NCBI RefSeq assembly: GCF_000243235.1
Contig: NZ_JH594606.1
Location: forward strand, 1 to 64,000
From: Gillisia limnaea DSM 15749
GTDB lineage: Bacteria > Bacteroidota > Bacteroidia > Flavobacteriales > Flavobacteriaceae
Length of the DNA: 64,000 bases
Reading direction: 5' to 3'
The translations under genes and the position numbers were made by a program. The notes beneath the pieces were generated by a model. The model was not told where the DNA came from, made no database searches, and saw only the letters and a list, made by a program, of their open reading frames with translations. Of this stretch, positions 24,841 through 33,516 are shown one piece after another; the stretch's first letter is position 1; every line of letters begins with the position of its first letter.

Positions 24841-25146
24841 TTAGTCTTCGTTTTCTTCTTCATCTTCTTCGGTAGCTTTTTCCGGCATTTCTACTATAGG
24901 TTCGTTAAAATCGGCATCATCGTAATCCTCCTCATCATAATTGGCCATAGTGTTTTCCAGCCTGGTACTTACCTTAACAAGGTAAATAGAGTCTGAAGTT
25001 CGTACTTCAACGGCTTCAACAGTTTCATTTTTTGCATTTTTAAAGGAGATGATTTGATCATCATCATAACCATCAGGATATTTCTCCACCAGGAGACTTA
25101 AAATCTCCGGGGTTAATTTTTTGTAATCTACAATGACTCTTTTCAT
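24841..25146 (-). CDS. Small acidic hypothetical protein
   Basis: Start placed at ATG 25146 (MKRVIVDYKKLTPEIL); the TTG at 25167 would add seven residues. The protein is 101 aa. An alpha/beta N-terminal part (1-60) contains LVEKYPDGYDDDQIISFKNAK. The C-terminal 40 residues are very acidic (Glu/Asp run ending EEDEEENED). No known family; similar small proteins seem common in flavobacteria. An acidic tail may suggest a basic protein or nucleic-acid-mimic partner, which is only a guess. Confidence 0.75.
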   Translation of the reverse strand: MKRVIVDYKKLTPEILSLLVEKYPDGYDDDQIISFKNAKNETVEAVEVRTSDSIYLVKVSTRLENTMANYDEEDYDDADFNEPIVEMPEKATEEDEEENED

Positions 25147-25399
25147 AGCTAATATTTGATGGTGCAATTATAACAAAATTCACAATATTTACAATCTGAG
25201 AAATAATTAAAAAAGTACTATTTCAATTCAATATTTTCAGAGTTGAATATAAATAAATAACATGTTCAAAATCAAACAAAAAGAGAATTATTTTAAAAAA
25301 TAATTGAAGGAAAAATATTCAGAATTTTAAAAACAACCATCGGTTTTTCTGAAATTGAGGTTTAAGAAACTTCTTGAAGCCTAAGAGATCAATTTCTGG

Positions 25400-26467
25400 T
25401 TAAGCATTCTTATAATATTCCAAAGCCTCCAAAATAATACTATTAGGGACTTCACAGTCAATTACAGGGTCACCAATTTCTTTTAAAAGGACAAAATTTA
25501 CCCGGCCATGGGTGTTCTTCTTATCAAATTTTAAAAGTTCAATAATCTTTTCAAAGTCTTTTCCGGTGATTTTTACCTTTTGAAATAATTCCAGGATCTT
25601 TTTTGTAATTTCCATCAAATTAGATTCAGGGAAGTTTGATATTTTAGTGGAAATATAAAGTGCCATGATCATTCCAATAGCAACGGCCTCCCCATGCAAC
25701 AGTTTTTCCTTTTTGGGATGTGATAAATAATAGGATTCGATGGCATGCCCCAGAGTATGTCCAAAATTCAGGGTTTTTCTTATATTTTGTTCTGTTGGAT
25801 CCTTTTCAACAATCCGGGTTTTTATTTCAATAGATTCAGCTATTAATTTTTCCAGATCTTCCAGCGTAAGCTTTTGCAAATCAGTGGCTTTCTCCCAGTA
25901 TTTTTTATCGGCAATAAGTCCGTGCTTTAAAATCTCTGCTAGTCCGCTGCGAATCTCAATTGCCGGTAAACTCGAAAGATATTCGGTATCGATAAGAACC
26001 ATTTCCGGTTGAGTAATTATTCCGATCTGATTTTTAAGATTTCCGAGGTCTACCCCGGTTTTTCCGCCTACAGAGGCATCTACCATGGATAAAAGGCTTG
26101 TAGGAACGTTGATGAATGCAATCCCACGTTTAAAACTGCCAGCTACAAATCCTCCAAGATCTGTAACCACACCACCTCCAAGATTGATCATCAGGGCTTT
26201 CCTGTCGGCCCCAAGTTCAGACAATGCATTCCATATACCGGTACAGGTTTCAATGTTTTTGTTTTCCTCCCCTGCATCCATTTCTATCACCTCGATGGTT
26301 TTTGAAGTTTCAAGCTTTTGTAAAAATGATGAAAGACAATGATTATGTGTGTTGGTGTCTACTAAAACATACACCGCAGAATGGTTTGAACGATCCAAAA
26401 AATCGTTTAATTGAAGGTAGGCATTTTCAGAGTAAAAGACCGGGGCCTGATTGGAGGTAGAGGTCAT
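25400..26467 (-). CDS. aroB: 3-dehydroquinate synthase
   Basis: Second step of the shikimate pathway, NAD- and metal-dependent. The 355 aa have the NAD-binding signatures GGGVVTDLGGFVAGSFKRG (about 97-115) and PTSLLSMVDASVGGKTG (about 121-137). Metal ligands are E (in ILKHGLIAD region, about 180-190), the His in FGHTLGHAIES and H in LLHGEAVAIGM. All are present, so it should be active. Single gene; no other shikimate gene is in the window. Divergent from the proline dehydrogenase gene. Confidence 0.95.
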   Translation of the reverse strand: MTSTSNQAPVFYSENAYLQLNDFLDRSNHSAVYVLVDTNTHNHCLSSFLQKLETSKTIEVIEMDAGEENKNIETCTGIWNALSELGADRKALMINLGGGVVTDLGGFVAGSFKRGIAFINVPTSLLSMVDASVGGKTGVDLGNLKNQIGIITQPEMVLIDTEYLSSLPAIEIRSGLAEILKHGLIADKKYWEKATDLQKLTLEDLEKLIAESIEIKTRIVEKDPTEQNIRKTLNFGHTLGHAIESYYLSHPKKEKLLHGEAVAIGMIMALYISTKISNFPESNLMEITKKILELFQKVKITGKDFEKIIELLKFDKKNTHGRVNFVLLKEIGDPVIDCEVPNSIILEALEYYKNA

Positions 26468-26544
26468 ATTTTATAATGTTTTATCCTTTATTTAAATATG
26501 TCGAAAATAAGGAGAATTTTAATAAATATTCATCACTCAATAAT

Positions 26545-26552
26545 TATATTTG
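26545..26552 (+). promoter_or_regulatory. -7 promoter box for the proline dehydrogenase gene
   Basis: TATATTTG, 18 bp before the ATG at 26571. It rules out the upstream TTG (26550) as the start, because that TTG lies inside the -7 box. Confidence 0.6.
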
Positions 26553-26570
26553 TCTATTAATTCAATTGCA

Positions 26571-27800
26571 ATGATTACTGAAAAAATTTTCAACGATACC
26601 GAGACAGCTTTTAAGTTAAAGTCTGATGAGGAACTCAATAGGGCGTTATTTCTTTTTGGAATGATAAACCGTCCCGCTTTGGTGAAAATAGGAACTACAC
26701 TCACCAAATGGTCTTTAAAACTGCATCTTCCGGTGGAAGGACTTATTAAAGCCACTATTTTTAATCAATTCAGCGGAGGGGAGACCATGGAGAATTGCCT
26801 GCCCACCATTAGAAAAATGTACACGAAAAAACTGCATAGTATCCTGGATTATTCAGTAGAAGGTAAGGAGCAGGAGGAGGAATTTGATGCTGCTATGAAA
26901 AAGAAGATCAGCATTATTAAATTCGCTGCTGAGAACAAAGAACTGGCTTTTGCCGTATTTAAACCTACCGGAATTGGAAGGTTTGAGATTTGGGAGAAAG
27001 TAACATCGAAAGTTACCCTTTCTAAAGAAGAAGAGGAGGAATGGAAGCGTGTCCAACAGCGGGTGGAAAATATTTGTGAGGCTGCGCACCAAAATGATAT
27101 CAGCGTTTTGGCTGATGGCGAAGAAACCTGGATGCAGGATGCTGCAGACGAGTTAATGGAACGCATGATGAGAAAATATAATAGGGAGAAAGCAATTGTG
27201 TTCAATACCCTTCAATGTTATAGATGGGACCGGCAGCAATATCTTGAAGATCTTCACCAAAAAGCCCAAAAGGAAGGTTTTAAAATTGGTGCTAAGATCG
27301 TTCGGGGTGCCTATATGGAAAAGGAAAATGAAAGGGCGAAAAAAATGGGGTATGATACTCCAATATGCGAAAGTAAAGAAGCTACAGACGTTAGTTTTAA
27401 CGGTGTGATGTCTTACTGCCTGGATAATATTGATGATATCTCTACCTTTATAGGAACCCATAATGAAGTGAGTAATTATCTTGCTATGCAAATTATGGAA
27501 AACAAGGATATTTCAAAAAATGACAGGCGGGTTTGGTTCAGTCAATTATTTGGAATGAGTGATCATATTAGTTATAACCTTGCAAGAAAGGGTTACAATG
27601 CAGCCAAGCTTATGCCATTTGGTCCTGTGAGGGAAGTTGTGCCTTATTTAATAAGAAGAGCTCAGGAAAACACTTCGGTGCGCGGGCAAACCGGAAGAGA
27701 ATTGTCGCTGCTAATAGAAGAGCGCAGACGTCGTAAGGGAGAAATAACTAAAGCCACCAGAGAAAAAAGAACTACCAGGTCTACGGAAAAGGTAGAATAA
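26571..27800 (+). CDS. Proline dehydrogenase (single-domain)
   Basis: Oxidises proline to pyrroline-5-carboxylate with FAD in the first step of proline catabolism. Start set at ATG 26571 by the promoter box, giving 409 aa. The beta/alpha-barrel motifs are present: VLADGEETWMQ, FNTLQCYRWDR, GAKIVRGAYMEKE and, near the C-terminus, YLIRRAQENTSVRGQ with the substrate-binding arginine pair. Lacks the P5C dehydrogenase half found in proteobacterial PutA; that enzyme must be elsewhere. The C-terminal 30 residues are very basic. Confidence 0.92.
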   Translation: MITEKIFNDTETAFKLKSDEELNRALFLFGMINRPALVKIGTTLTKWSLKLHLPVEGLIKATIFNQFSGGETMENCLPTIRKMYTKKLHSILDYSVEGKEQEEEFDAAMKKKISIIKFAAENKELAFAVFKPTGIGRFEIWEKVTSKVTLSKEEEEEWKRVQQRVENICEAAHQNDISVLADGEETWMQDAADELMERMMRKYNREKAIVFNTLQCYRWDRQQYLEDLHQKAQKEGFKIGAKIVRGAYMEKENERAKKMGYDTPICESKEATDVSFNGVMSYCLDNIDDISTFIGTHNEVSNYLAMQIMENKDISKNDRRVWFSQLFGMSDHISYNLARKGYNAAKLMPFGPVREVVPYLIRRAQENTSVRGQTGRELSLLIEERRRRKGEITKATREKRTTRSTEKVE

Positions 27801-27804
27801 ATTG

Positions 27805-28359
27805 ATGAGAGCATTTTCACATTTTCTTTTTTCTACAATATCCGGTTGGAAACTGGAGGGAAAAATAGACTCTTCTATAAAAAAATGTATTATCATAGTT
27901 GCACCTCATACCAGCTGGTATGATTTTTATATCGCGATTCTGGTGCGCAAGATCATTGGTTTGCAAATTGATTTTGTTGCTAAAAAAGAATTGTTTCAAC
28001 CTCCTTTTGGCTGGTATTTTAAATGGGTGGGAGGAACTTCACTAGATCGTACTCCAAATCAGAACAAAGTGGAGGCTATTGCCGGAATTTTTAAATCCAA
28101 AGATGTTTTTAGACTGGCGCTCTCTCCTGAGGGAACCAGGAAAAAGGTAAAAACTTGGAAGACCGGTTTTTATTATATAGCAAAAGAAGCAGAAGTTCCA
28201 ATTATTATGGTCTCTTTTGACTACGGAAAAAAGATCGTTAGGTTTTCAGATCCCTTTTATACCTCCAGTGATAAAGAGAAAGACTTCTCTAAAATCTATA
28301 AATTCTACCAGGGTGTTCAAGGAAAAAACCCTGCAAAATTCGAACTCCCTTTAGTTTGA
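27805..28359 (+). CDS. 1-acylglycerol-3-phosphate acyltransferase-like protein
   Basis: Phospholipid-synthesis acyltransferase of the PlsC type, about 184 aa, starting at ATG 27805 (the preceding TTG is ignored). The block I motif is APHTSWYDFY (catalytic H and D spaced HxxxxD), block II carries FVAKKELFQPPFG, and block III is SPEGTRKK. Short compared with PlsC, as in many Bacteroidetes paralogues. Only 4 bp after the proline dehydrogenase stop, so likely co-transcribed, without an obvious metabolic link. Confidence 0.88.
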   Translation: MRAFSHFLFSTISGWKLEGKIDSSIKKCIIIVAPHTSWYDFYIAILVRKIIGLQIDFVAKKELFQPPFGWYFKWVGGTSLDRTPNQNKVEAIAGIFKSKDVFRLALSPEGTRKKVKTWKTGFYYIAKEAEVPIIMVSFDYGKKIVRFSDPFYTSSDKEKDFSKIYKFYQGVQGKNPAKFELPLV

Positions 28360-28492
28360 AATTATCCTGTTAAGCTTCATTTAGATTTTGAAACAGGAAT
28401 TCTTAAAAATTGATTACCCCATTAAAGTAAAACTTCCAGTGATTACCGTAATTATTTCTATATCTGATTATTATAAGTTTTTATGAATTGAT

Positions 28493-29218
28493 TTATTCTT
28501 CGTGTACAACTTCTTCCATAGTGTGATAAACGTTTTGCACATCATCATCTTCTTCCAGCCGTTCCAGTAGTTTTTCTACATCTGCAGCTTCTTCTTCAGA
28601 AAGTTTTTTTGTAACCTGAGGAATTCTTTCAAATCCGGAGGAAAGAATTTCAATGTTTCGATGTTCCAGTTCCTTCTGAATAGATCCAAAACTTTCAAAA
28701 GGAGCATAGATAAGAATATCATCTTCATCCTGAAATACCTCTTCTGCACCAAAATCGATCAACTCCAGTTCCAGTTCTTCAGGATCCAAACCTTCTGCGG
28801 GTATCCTGAAATTACAGGTATGGTCAAACATAAATTCTACAGATCCTGAAGTACCCAGATTCCCGTCTGCTTTGCTAAAGTGCATCCTAACATTGGCCAC
28901 GGTCCTGTTATTATTATCGGTTGCAGTTTCTACCAGCACGGCGATTCCATGTGGAGCATAGCCTTCAAAAAGCACGATCTTATAATCCCCCTGGCTTTTA
29001 TCGCTGGCGCGCTTTATTGCACGTTCCACATTTTCCTTTGGCATGTTGATACTTTTGGCATTCTGGATCACTGCCCGTAACCTGGAATTGGCATCGGGAT
29101 CCGGTCCGCCTTCCTTTACCGCCATCACAATATCCTTTCCAATCCTGGTAAATGCTTTGGCCATTGCAGACCAGCGTTTCATTTTTCGTGCTTTTCTAAA
29201 TTCGAATGCTCTTCCCAT
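28493..29218 (-). CDS. YebC/PmpR-family protein
   Basis: Start placed at ATG 29218 (MGRAFEFRKARKMKRW), the family's standard N-terminus; the frame back to 29260 adds 14 hydrophobic residues unlike the family. The protein is 241 aa with three domains. The conserved core runs GPDPDANSRLRAVIQNAKS and GYAPHGIAVLVE, cited by region at about 40-105. Homologues act as DNA-binding regulators or in translation of proline-rich stretches; which applies here is not known. Confidence 0.93.
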   Translation of the reverse strand: MGRAFEFRKARKMKRWSAMAKAFTRIGKDIVMAVKEGGPDPDANSRLRAVIQNAKSINMPKENVERAIKRASDKSQGDYKIVLFEGYAPHGIAVLVETATDNNNRTVANVRMHFSKADGNLGTSGSVEFMFDHTCNFRIPAEGLDPEELELELIDFGAEEVFQDEDDILIYAPFESFGSIQKELEHRNIEILSSGFERIPQVTKKLSEEEAADVEKLLERLEEDDDVQNVYHTMEEVVHEE

Positions 29219-29251
29219 AAAAAATTTAAATCTGGTGTAAAAATAAAAAAA

Positions 29252-29283
29252 ACGTTCCATTTTTTAACTAAAAAATGGAACGT
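29252..29283 (-). terminator. Terminator after the PCD gene
   Basis: A 13-bp stem, ACGTTCCATTTTT (29252-29264) / AAAAATGGAACGT (29271-29283), with a T-run on the minus strand. Lies between the PCD and YebC genes. Confidence 0.75.
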
Positions 29284-29304
29284 AGGTTTGTTTTAATTTT
29301 AGTA

Positions 29305-29592
29305 TTAGTCGGCGTTTACAATTCCTTCTATGGCATTTGCCATTTTAAAATCTTTTTCGGTAACTCCACCGGCATCATGGGTAGATAATTTTATTTCCAA
29401 CTGGTTATAAACGTTAGACCAATCCGGATGATGTTGTTGCGCTTCAGCTTCAAAAGCAATACGCGTCATCAGGGTAAAAGCTTCTTTAAAGTTCTCAAAT
29501 TCAAAAGAAGTATGGATCGTATTTTCAGAATATTCCCATCCTTCGAAATTTTCCAGTCTATCGTTGATCTCCTGTTCGGTTAGTTTTTTCAT
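29305..29592 (-). CDS. Pterin-4a-carbinolamine dehydratase
   Basis: Recycles the hydroxylated pterin cofactor of aromatic amino-acid hydroxylases; 95 aa, full length. The active-site triad is visible: H54, H55 in HHPDW (54-58) and H72 in STHDAGGVTEKDF. The partner hydroxylase (for example phenylalanine hydroxylase) is not in this window. Single gene with its own terminator. Confidence 0.93.
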   Translation of the reverse strand: MKKLTEQEINDRLENFEGWEYSENTIHTSFEFENFKEAFTLMTRIAFEAEAQQHHPDWSNVYNQLEIKLSTHDAGGVTEKDFKMANAIEGIVNAD

Positions 29593-29717
29593 TTTGTATT
29601 ATTTTTAATTAGTAAAGGCTTTTTGAATCTTAGATTCCAAATTTTTTAAAGTTAAGAATAATACCAATAAAAAGCGAAGTTCTTCTTTGGTTAATTATGT
29701 ATTACGTGTTGGGGTTT

Positions 29718-30533
29718 TTAGATGATAATGGAAGATTGTATCACTTGATGTATAGAAACCTGGAGATTTTTTGGCAACAGATTATCTTTGGGTAAGACTG
29801 CTAAAAACCGGTCATAATTGGAGTCGTAAACCTGTTTGAGAAGCGGATTCTTATAACCCAGTACCTCGGCTATATCGGTTATCAAATCGTGTTGGTGCGT
29901 AAGATCATTGCTTCCCAAATGAAAAACCCCTTGTTTCTTCCTGTTTATGAGGTAATGCACCTGTTGGGTTAATTTAGAAATTTCGGTAGCATTTATTACC
30001 ACGTTGGGAAAAACCTCAAGCGGTACTCCAAATTCTATTTTGTTTTTAATCTCCAGAACACGTGGAGAGTTTGCTCCAAAAACCATTGGCAATCGCAAAA
30101 TAGTGTATTTGTTATTGGGAAGTCTTAAAAGGGCATTTTCAATTTTTATCTTAAACCTTCCGTAGATACTCAAAGACAGGGTTTTGTCATATTCATAAGA
30201 AGGGTAATTGGTAAACCCGTCAAAAACATTGGCCGATGAGATAAAGATTAGCTTGCAATCATTCTTCAGAATGTGATTAATAATAGAAAAATGGGTGCTA
30301 ACCTGAGCATTAAAATTCCCGCGTAACGCCGAAATAATTATGGTAGGCTTTAGGTTTTCCAGTAAAATTTCAATGTTTTCCAATTCCATATCATACTCAA
30401 AAAACTTTTGATTTTTGCTGAATGACTTAGCGTTGGAATAATAGGTTCCGTAGGTATCAAAATAGGAGCAAAGTTCTTTATATAAGGCATTGCCTATAAA
30501 GCCACTTGCTCCTAAGATCAAAATTTTTTTCAA
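29718..30533 (-). CDS. NAD-dependent epimerase/RmlD-like reductase
   Basis: Rossmann-fold SDR of 271 aa. The N-terminal GASGFIGNALY (8-18) binds NAD(P). The short-chain active site appears as ISSANVFDG followed by YGRFKIKIE (YxxxK). It resembles dTDP-4-dehydrorhamnose reductases and related sugar-nucleotide enzymes, but is short and the substrate is unclear. Starts 5 bp after gcvT in the same direction, so probably co-transcribed with it. Confidence 0.85.
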   Translation of the reverse strand: MKKILILGASGFIGNALYKELCSYFDTYGTYYSNAKSFSKNQKFFEYDMELENIEILLENLKPTIIISALRGNFNAQVSTHFSIINHILKNDCKLIFISSANVFDGFTNYPSYEYDKTLSLSIYGRFKIKIENALLRLPNNKYTILRLPMVFGANSPRVLEIKNKIEFGVPLEVFPNVVINATEISKLTQQVHYLINRKKQGVFHLGSNDLTHQHDLITDIAEVLGYKNPLLKQVYDSNYDRFLAVLPKDNLLPKNLQVSIHQVIQSSIII

Positions 30534-30538
30534 TAGAT

Positions 30539-31621
30539 TTATCCTTTATAAAAGGGCAACTTCACCTGTTTGGCAGCGATCGCTTTCTTCCGGATTTGAA
30601 TAAATATTTTTTCTCCGGTTTTTGCAATTTCCAATGGAACATAGCCCATTCCTATACCTTTATCTAAAGATGGTGACATGGTGCCCGAGGTTACCACGCC
30701 AATAATCTTGCCATTTTCATCTACAATATCGTAGTCGTGACGTGGGATTCCTCTTTCTTCCATTTCAAAAGCAATCAATTTTCGGGTAGGACCTTCTTCC
30801 TTTTCTTTTTTGAGATTTTCAGAATTGACAAAATCCTTGGTGAATTTTGTTATCCATCCTAAACCTGCTTCAATAGGAGACGTGGAATCATCGATATCAT
30901 TTCCATAAAGACAAAATCCCATTTCTAAACGCAAGGTGTCACGGGCAGCCAGACCTATTGGTTTAATACCAAAATCGGCTCCGGCTTCCATTACTTTTTC
31001 CCAGATTTGAACGGCATCTTCATTTTTGAAATAAATCTCAAAACCACCGCTTCCGGTATATCCGGTTGCCGATATTATCACATTCTTAACTCCAGCAAAC
31101 TCTTCCACTTCAAAAGTGTAAAACTTCATGTTGGCCAGATCTACCTGGGTTAATGATTGCATGGCTTCAGCTGCTTTTGGTCCCTGAATTGCCAGCAATG
31201 AATACTCATCAGATAGATCCCGCATAGTAGCATCCATGGAATTATGCTGGGCAATCCAGTTCCAATCTTTTTCAATATTGGAAGCATTTACAACCAGTAA
31301 ATATTTTTCTTCATCAATCCTGTAAACTATTAAATCGTCTACAATCCCGCCATTTTCATTGGGCATACAGGTATATTGAGCTTTGCCGTCTATAAGCTTT
31401 GAGGCATCATTGCTGCATACTTTTTGAATAAGCTCAAGCGCATTTGCTCCTGTAATAAGAAATTCTCCCATATGGGAAACATCAAAAACACCCAGGGCTT
31501 TACGAACCGTTTCATGTTCTATAGTTACTCCTTCGTATGAAACAGGCATCATGTAACCTGCAAAAGGAACCATCTTCGCGTTTAAAGATGTATGTATGGC
31601 ATTAAGAGCGACTTCTTTCAT
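30539..31621 (-). CDS. gcvT: Aminomethyltransferase (glycine cleavage T protein)
   Basis: Transfers the methylene group from aminomethyl-lipoyl GcvH to tetrahydrofolate in glycine cleavage. The 360 aa are full length. Motifs: FDVSHMGEF (about 47-55), [19 protein letters not shown] and the [17 protein letters not shown] stretch with the catalytic Asp region upstream. The other components (GcvH, GcvP) are not in this window. A possible TAAATTTG -7 box lies on the minus strand at 31740-31747. A short palindrome sits in the leader at 31647-31668. Confidence 0.95.
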   Translation of the reverse strand: MKEVALNAIHTSLNAKMVPFAGYMMPVSYEGVTIEHETVRKALGVFDVSHMGEFLITGANALELIQKVCSNDASKLIDGKAQYTCMPNENGGIVDDLIVYRIDEEKYLLVVNASNIEKDWNWIAQHNSMDATMRDLSDEYSLLAIQGPKAAEAMQSLTQVDLANMKFYTFEVEEFAGVKNVIISATGYTGSGGFEIYFKNEDAVQIWEKVMEAGADFGIKPIGLAARDTLRLEMGFCLYGNDIDDSTSPIEAGLGWITKFTKDFVNSENLKKEKEEGPTRKLIAFEMEERGIPRHDYDIVDENGKIIGVVTSGTMSPSLDKGIGMGYVPLEIAKTGEKIFIQIRKKAIAAKQVKLPFYKG

Positions 31622-31646
31622 GTGTTTATTTTATTATTTTTAGTGG

Positions 31647-31668
31647 ACTCCCGATAGCTATCCGGAGT
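31647..31668. repeat. Short palindromic repeat in the gcvT leader
   Basis: A 22-bp near-perfect palindrome: ACTCC / GGAGT arms around GATAGCTATC. If transcribed it would form a hairpin in the gcvT 5' leader. A degenerate copy lies at 22352-22373. Confidence 0.5.
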
Positions 31669-31830
31669 AAAATCTATAGAATTATTCCCCTGAGTGAGAA
31701 AATTTTTCTAATGGATGTTCTATATGTTTAAAATTTGGGCAAATTTATTTAATTAAGGCTGAATATAGACCGATTTAAACAGTTTTTATTAAGAATTTGT
31801 TATGTAAGAGCATTTGGGGGTAGGAAGTTT

Positions 31831-31838
31831 TATATTTG
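31831..31838 (+). promoter_or_regulatory. -7 promoter box for nnr
   Basis: TATATTTG, 24 bp before the ATG at 31863. It argues against the TTG at 31836, which overlaps it, as a start codon. Confidence 0.55.
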
Positions 31839-31862
31839 TATTGCCTATTTAAAAACATATTT

Positions 31863-33389
31863 ATGAAGATTTTTGATGTTTCACAACTCGCAGAAGCAGA
31901 TAAAGTAACCATTGAAAAGGAAGGGATAACTTCTGAAATGCTCATGGAACGAGCTGCTAATCTCGTTTTTAATGAAATTCATTCCAGGTTGCAGGGTGCT
32001 AAAATTCCAATAAAGATATTTTGCGGTATTGGGAATAATGGGGGAGATGGACTTGTGATAGGCAGGTTGTTGATAGAATATGGATATAAAGTTACCGTAT
32101 ATGTGGTTAATTACAGCAATAAACGCTCTGAAGATTTTTTAGCTAATTACGAAAAAATTAAAAAGGTGGCTCCATCGTGGCCAATCCTGTTGACAAAAAA
32201 GGACGATCTTCCGGATTTAAAGGAAACTGATTTTATTATCGATGCAATTTTTGGAATTGGACTGAACAGATCTTTGGATGAATGGGTAGGAACATTGGTG
32301 AAACACATAAATTCTATAGGAGCATTTGTGCTTTCAGTGGATATGCCTTCTGGTCTTTTTTCAGATAAGATTCCTTCGGAAAATGACGCAGTAATTGAGG
32401 CAAATTTTACGATCTCTTTTCAAGCTCCAAAACTAATTTTTTTCCTGCCACAAACTGCCGGATTTGTTGGGGATTTACAGATATTAGATATTGGTTTGGA
32501 CAGGGAATTCCTGCATAAAGCGCCGGCCAAAGCACGGCTTATCGATAAAAATGAAGCAATAAGGTTATATATACCTAGGAAAAAAAATTCCCATAAAGGA
32601 GATTATGGACATTCATTAATAGTTGGTGGAAGCTATGGAAAGATTGGCAGTATCGTTTTAACTGGTACTGCAGCATTGCGAACCGGAGCTGGACTGGTTA
32701 CATTTTTTTCTCCAAAATGCGGCTACCAGATACTTCAAAGCGTTTTGCCGGAAGCCATGGTGATTACAGATCTTAATGAAAATGAACTTAGCACTATTAA
32801 ATTTGATATAGAACCGGATGTTATCTGTTTTGGAATGGGAGCAGGAACATCATCAGTTCCTTTAAATGCCTTTAGTCTATTGCTGAAACAAACTTCGAAT
32901 CCTATGGTAATTGACGCCGATGGTTTGAACATGCTTTCTAAAGAAAAGGAATTACTGAAGTTTCTACCCGAAAATTCTGTTTTGACTCCACACCCAAAAG
33001 AACTGGAACGACTTATAGGAAAATGGAAAGATGATTTTGAAAAATTGGAAAAAGCAAAGAAATTCACCAAAAAACATAAGGTGATCCTGGTTATTAAAGG
33101 GGCTTATACCTTTACTATTTCAGGAGATGATTTGTATATTAATAATACAGGAAATCCCGGAATGGCTACTGCAGGATCCGGAGATGTGCTTTCCGGAGTG
33201 ATTACCGGGCTTATTTCCCAAAAATACGATCCTTTGAATGCAGCAGTATTCGGAGTATATTTACACGGAAGGGCAGGGGATATTATGGCAGAGGAAAAGA
33301 GTTATCAGGGAATGATCTCCGGCGACATTGCGGCAAATATTGGCCTTGCATTTTTAGATTTATTTAAAAATGATTCGCAAATGGAATAA
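31863..33389 (+). CDS. nnr: Bifunctional NAD(P)H-hydrate epimerase/dehydratase
   Basis: Repairs damaged, hydrated NAD(P)H. Start at ATG 31863 (MKIFDVSQLAEAD), 508 aa. The N-terminal YjeF-N epimerase half (about 1-215) has CGIGNNGGDGLVIGR and the Asp in FIIDAIFGIGL. The C-terminal dehydratase half (about 225-505) is a ribokinase-like fold with VIDADGLNML, VLTPHPKELERL and GNPGMATAGSGDVLSG, the ADP/ATP site. Both halves are complete. Single gene. Confidence 0.95.
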   Translation: MKIFDVSQLAEADKVTIEKEGITSEMLMERAANLVFNEIHSRLQGAKIPIKIFCGIGNNGGDGLVIGRLLIEYGYKVTVYVVNYSNKRSEDFLANYEKIKKVAPSWPILLTKKDDLPDLKETDFIIDAIFGIGLNRSLDEWVGTLVKHINSIGAFVLSVDMPSGLFSDKIPSENDAVIEANFTISFQAPKLIFFLPQTAGFVGDLQILDIGLDREFLHKAPAKARLIDKNEAIRLYIPRKKNSHKGDYGHSLIVGGSYGKIGSIVLTGTAALRTGAGLVTFFSPKCGYQILQSVLPEAMVITDLNENELSTIKFDIEPDVICFGMGAGTSSVPLNAFSLLLKQTSNPMVIDADGLNMLSKEKELLKFLPENSVLTPHPKELERLIGKWKDDFEKLEKAKKFTKKHKVILVIKGAYTFTISGDDLYINNTGNPGMATAGSGDVLSGVITGLISQKYDPLNAAVFGVYLHGRAGDIMAEEKSYQGMISGDIAANIGLAFLDLFKNDSQME

Positions 33390-33516
33390 ATTGAAAAATA
33401 TTAAATTAATTTAGCAATTGTGTAACGGTAGACACGTCAGTATTCCCATTTTTTTGAAAAGAACATCGGGAAATTTCTGCTGATTTAAAACCTAAACCAA
33501 AATCAATCGAATATTT

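Noticed and set aside
24715-24996. Plus-strand open frame with a Phe-rich stretch
   Set aside because: Its second half is antisense to the acidic small protein, and the Phe run is the complement of the Glu/Asp codons.
26550-26570. TTG as the start of proline dehydrogenase
   Set aside because: The TTG lies inside the -7 box TATATTTG, so it would be upstream of the transcript start.
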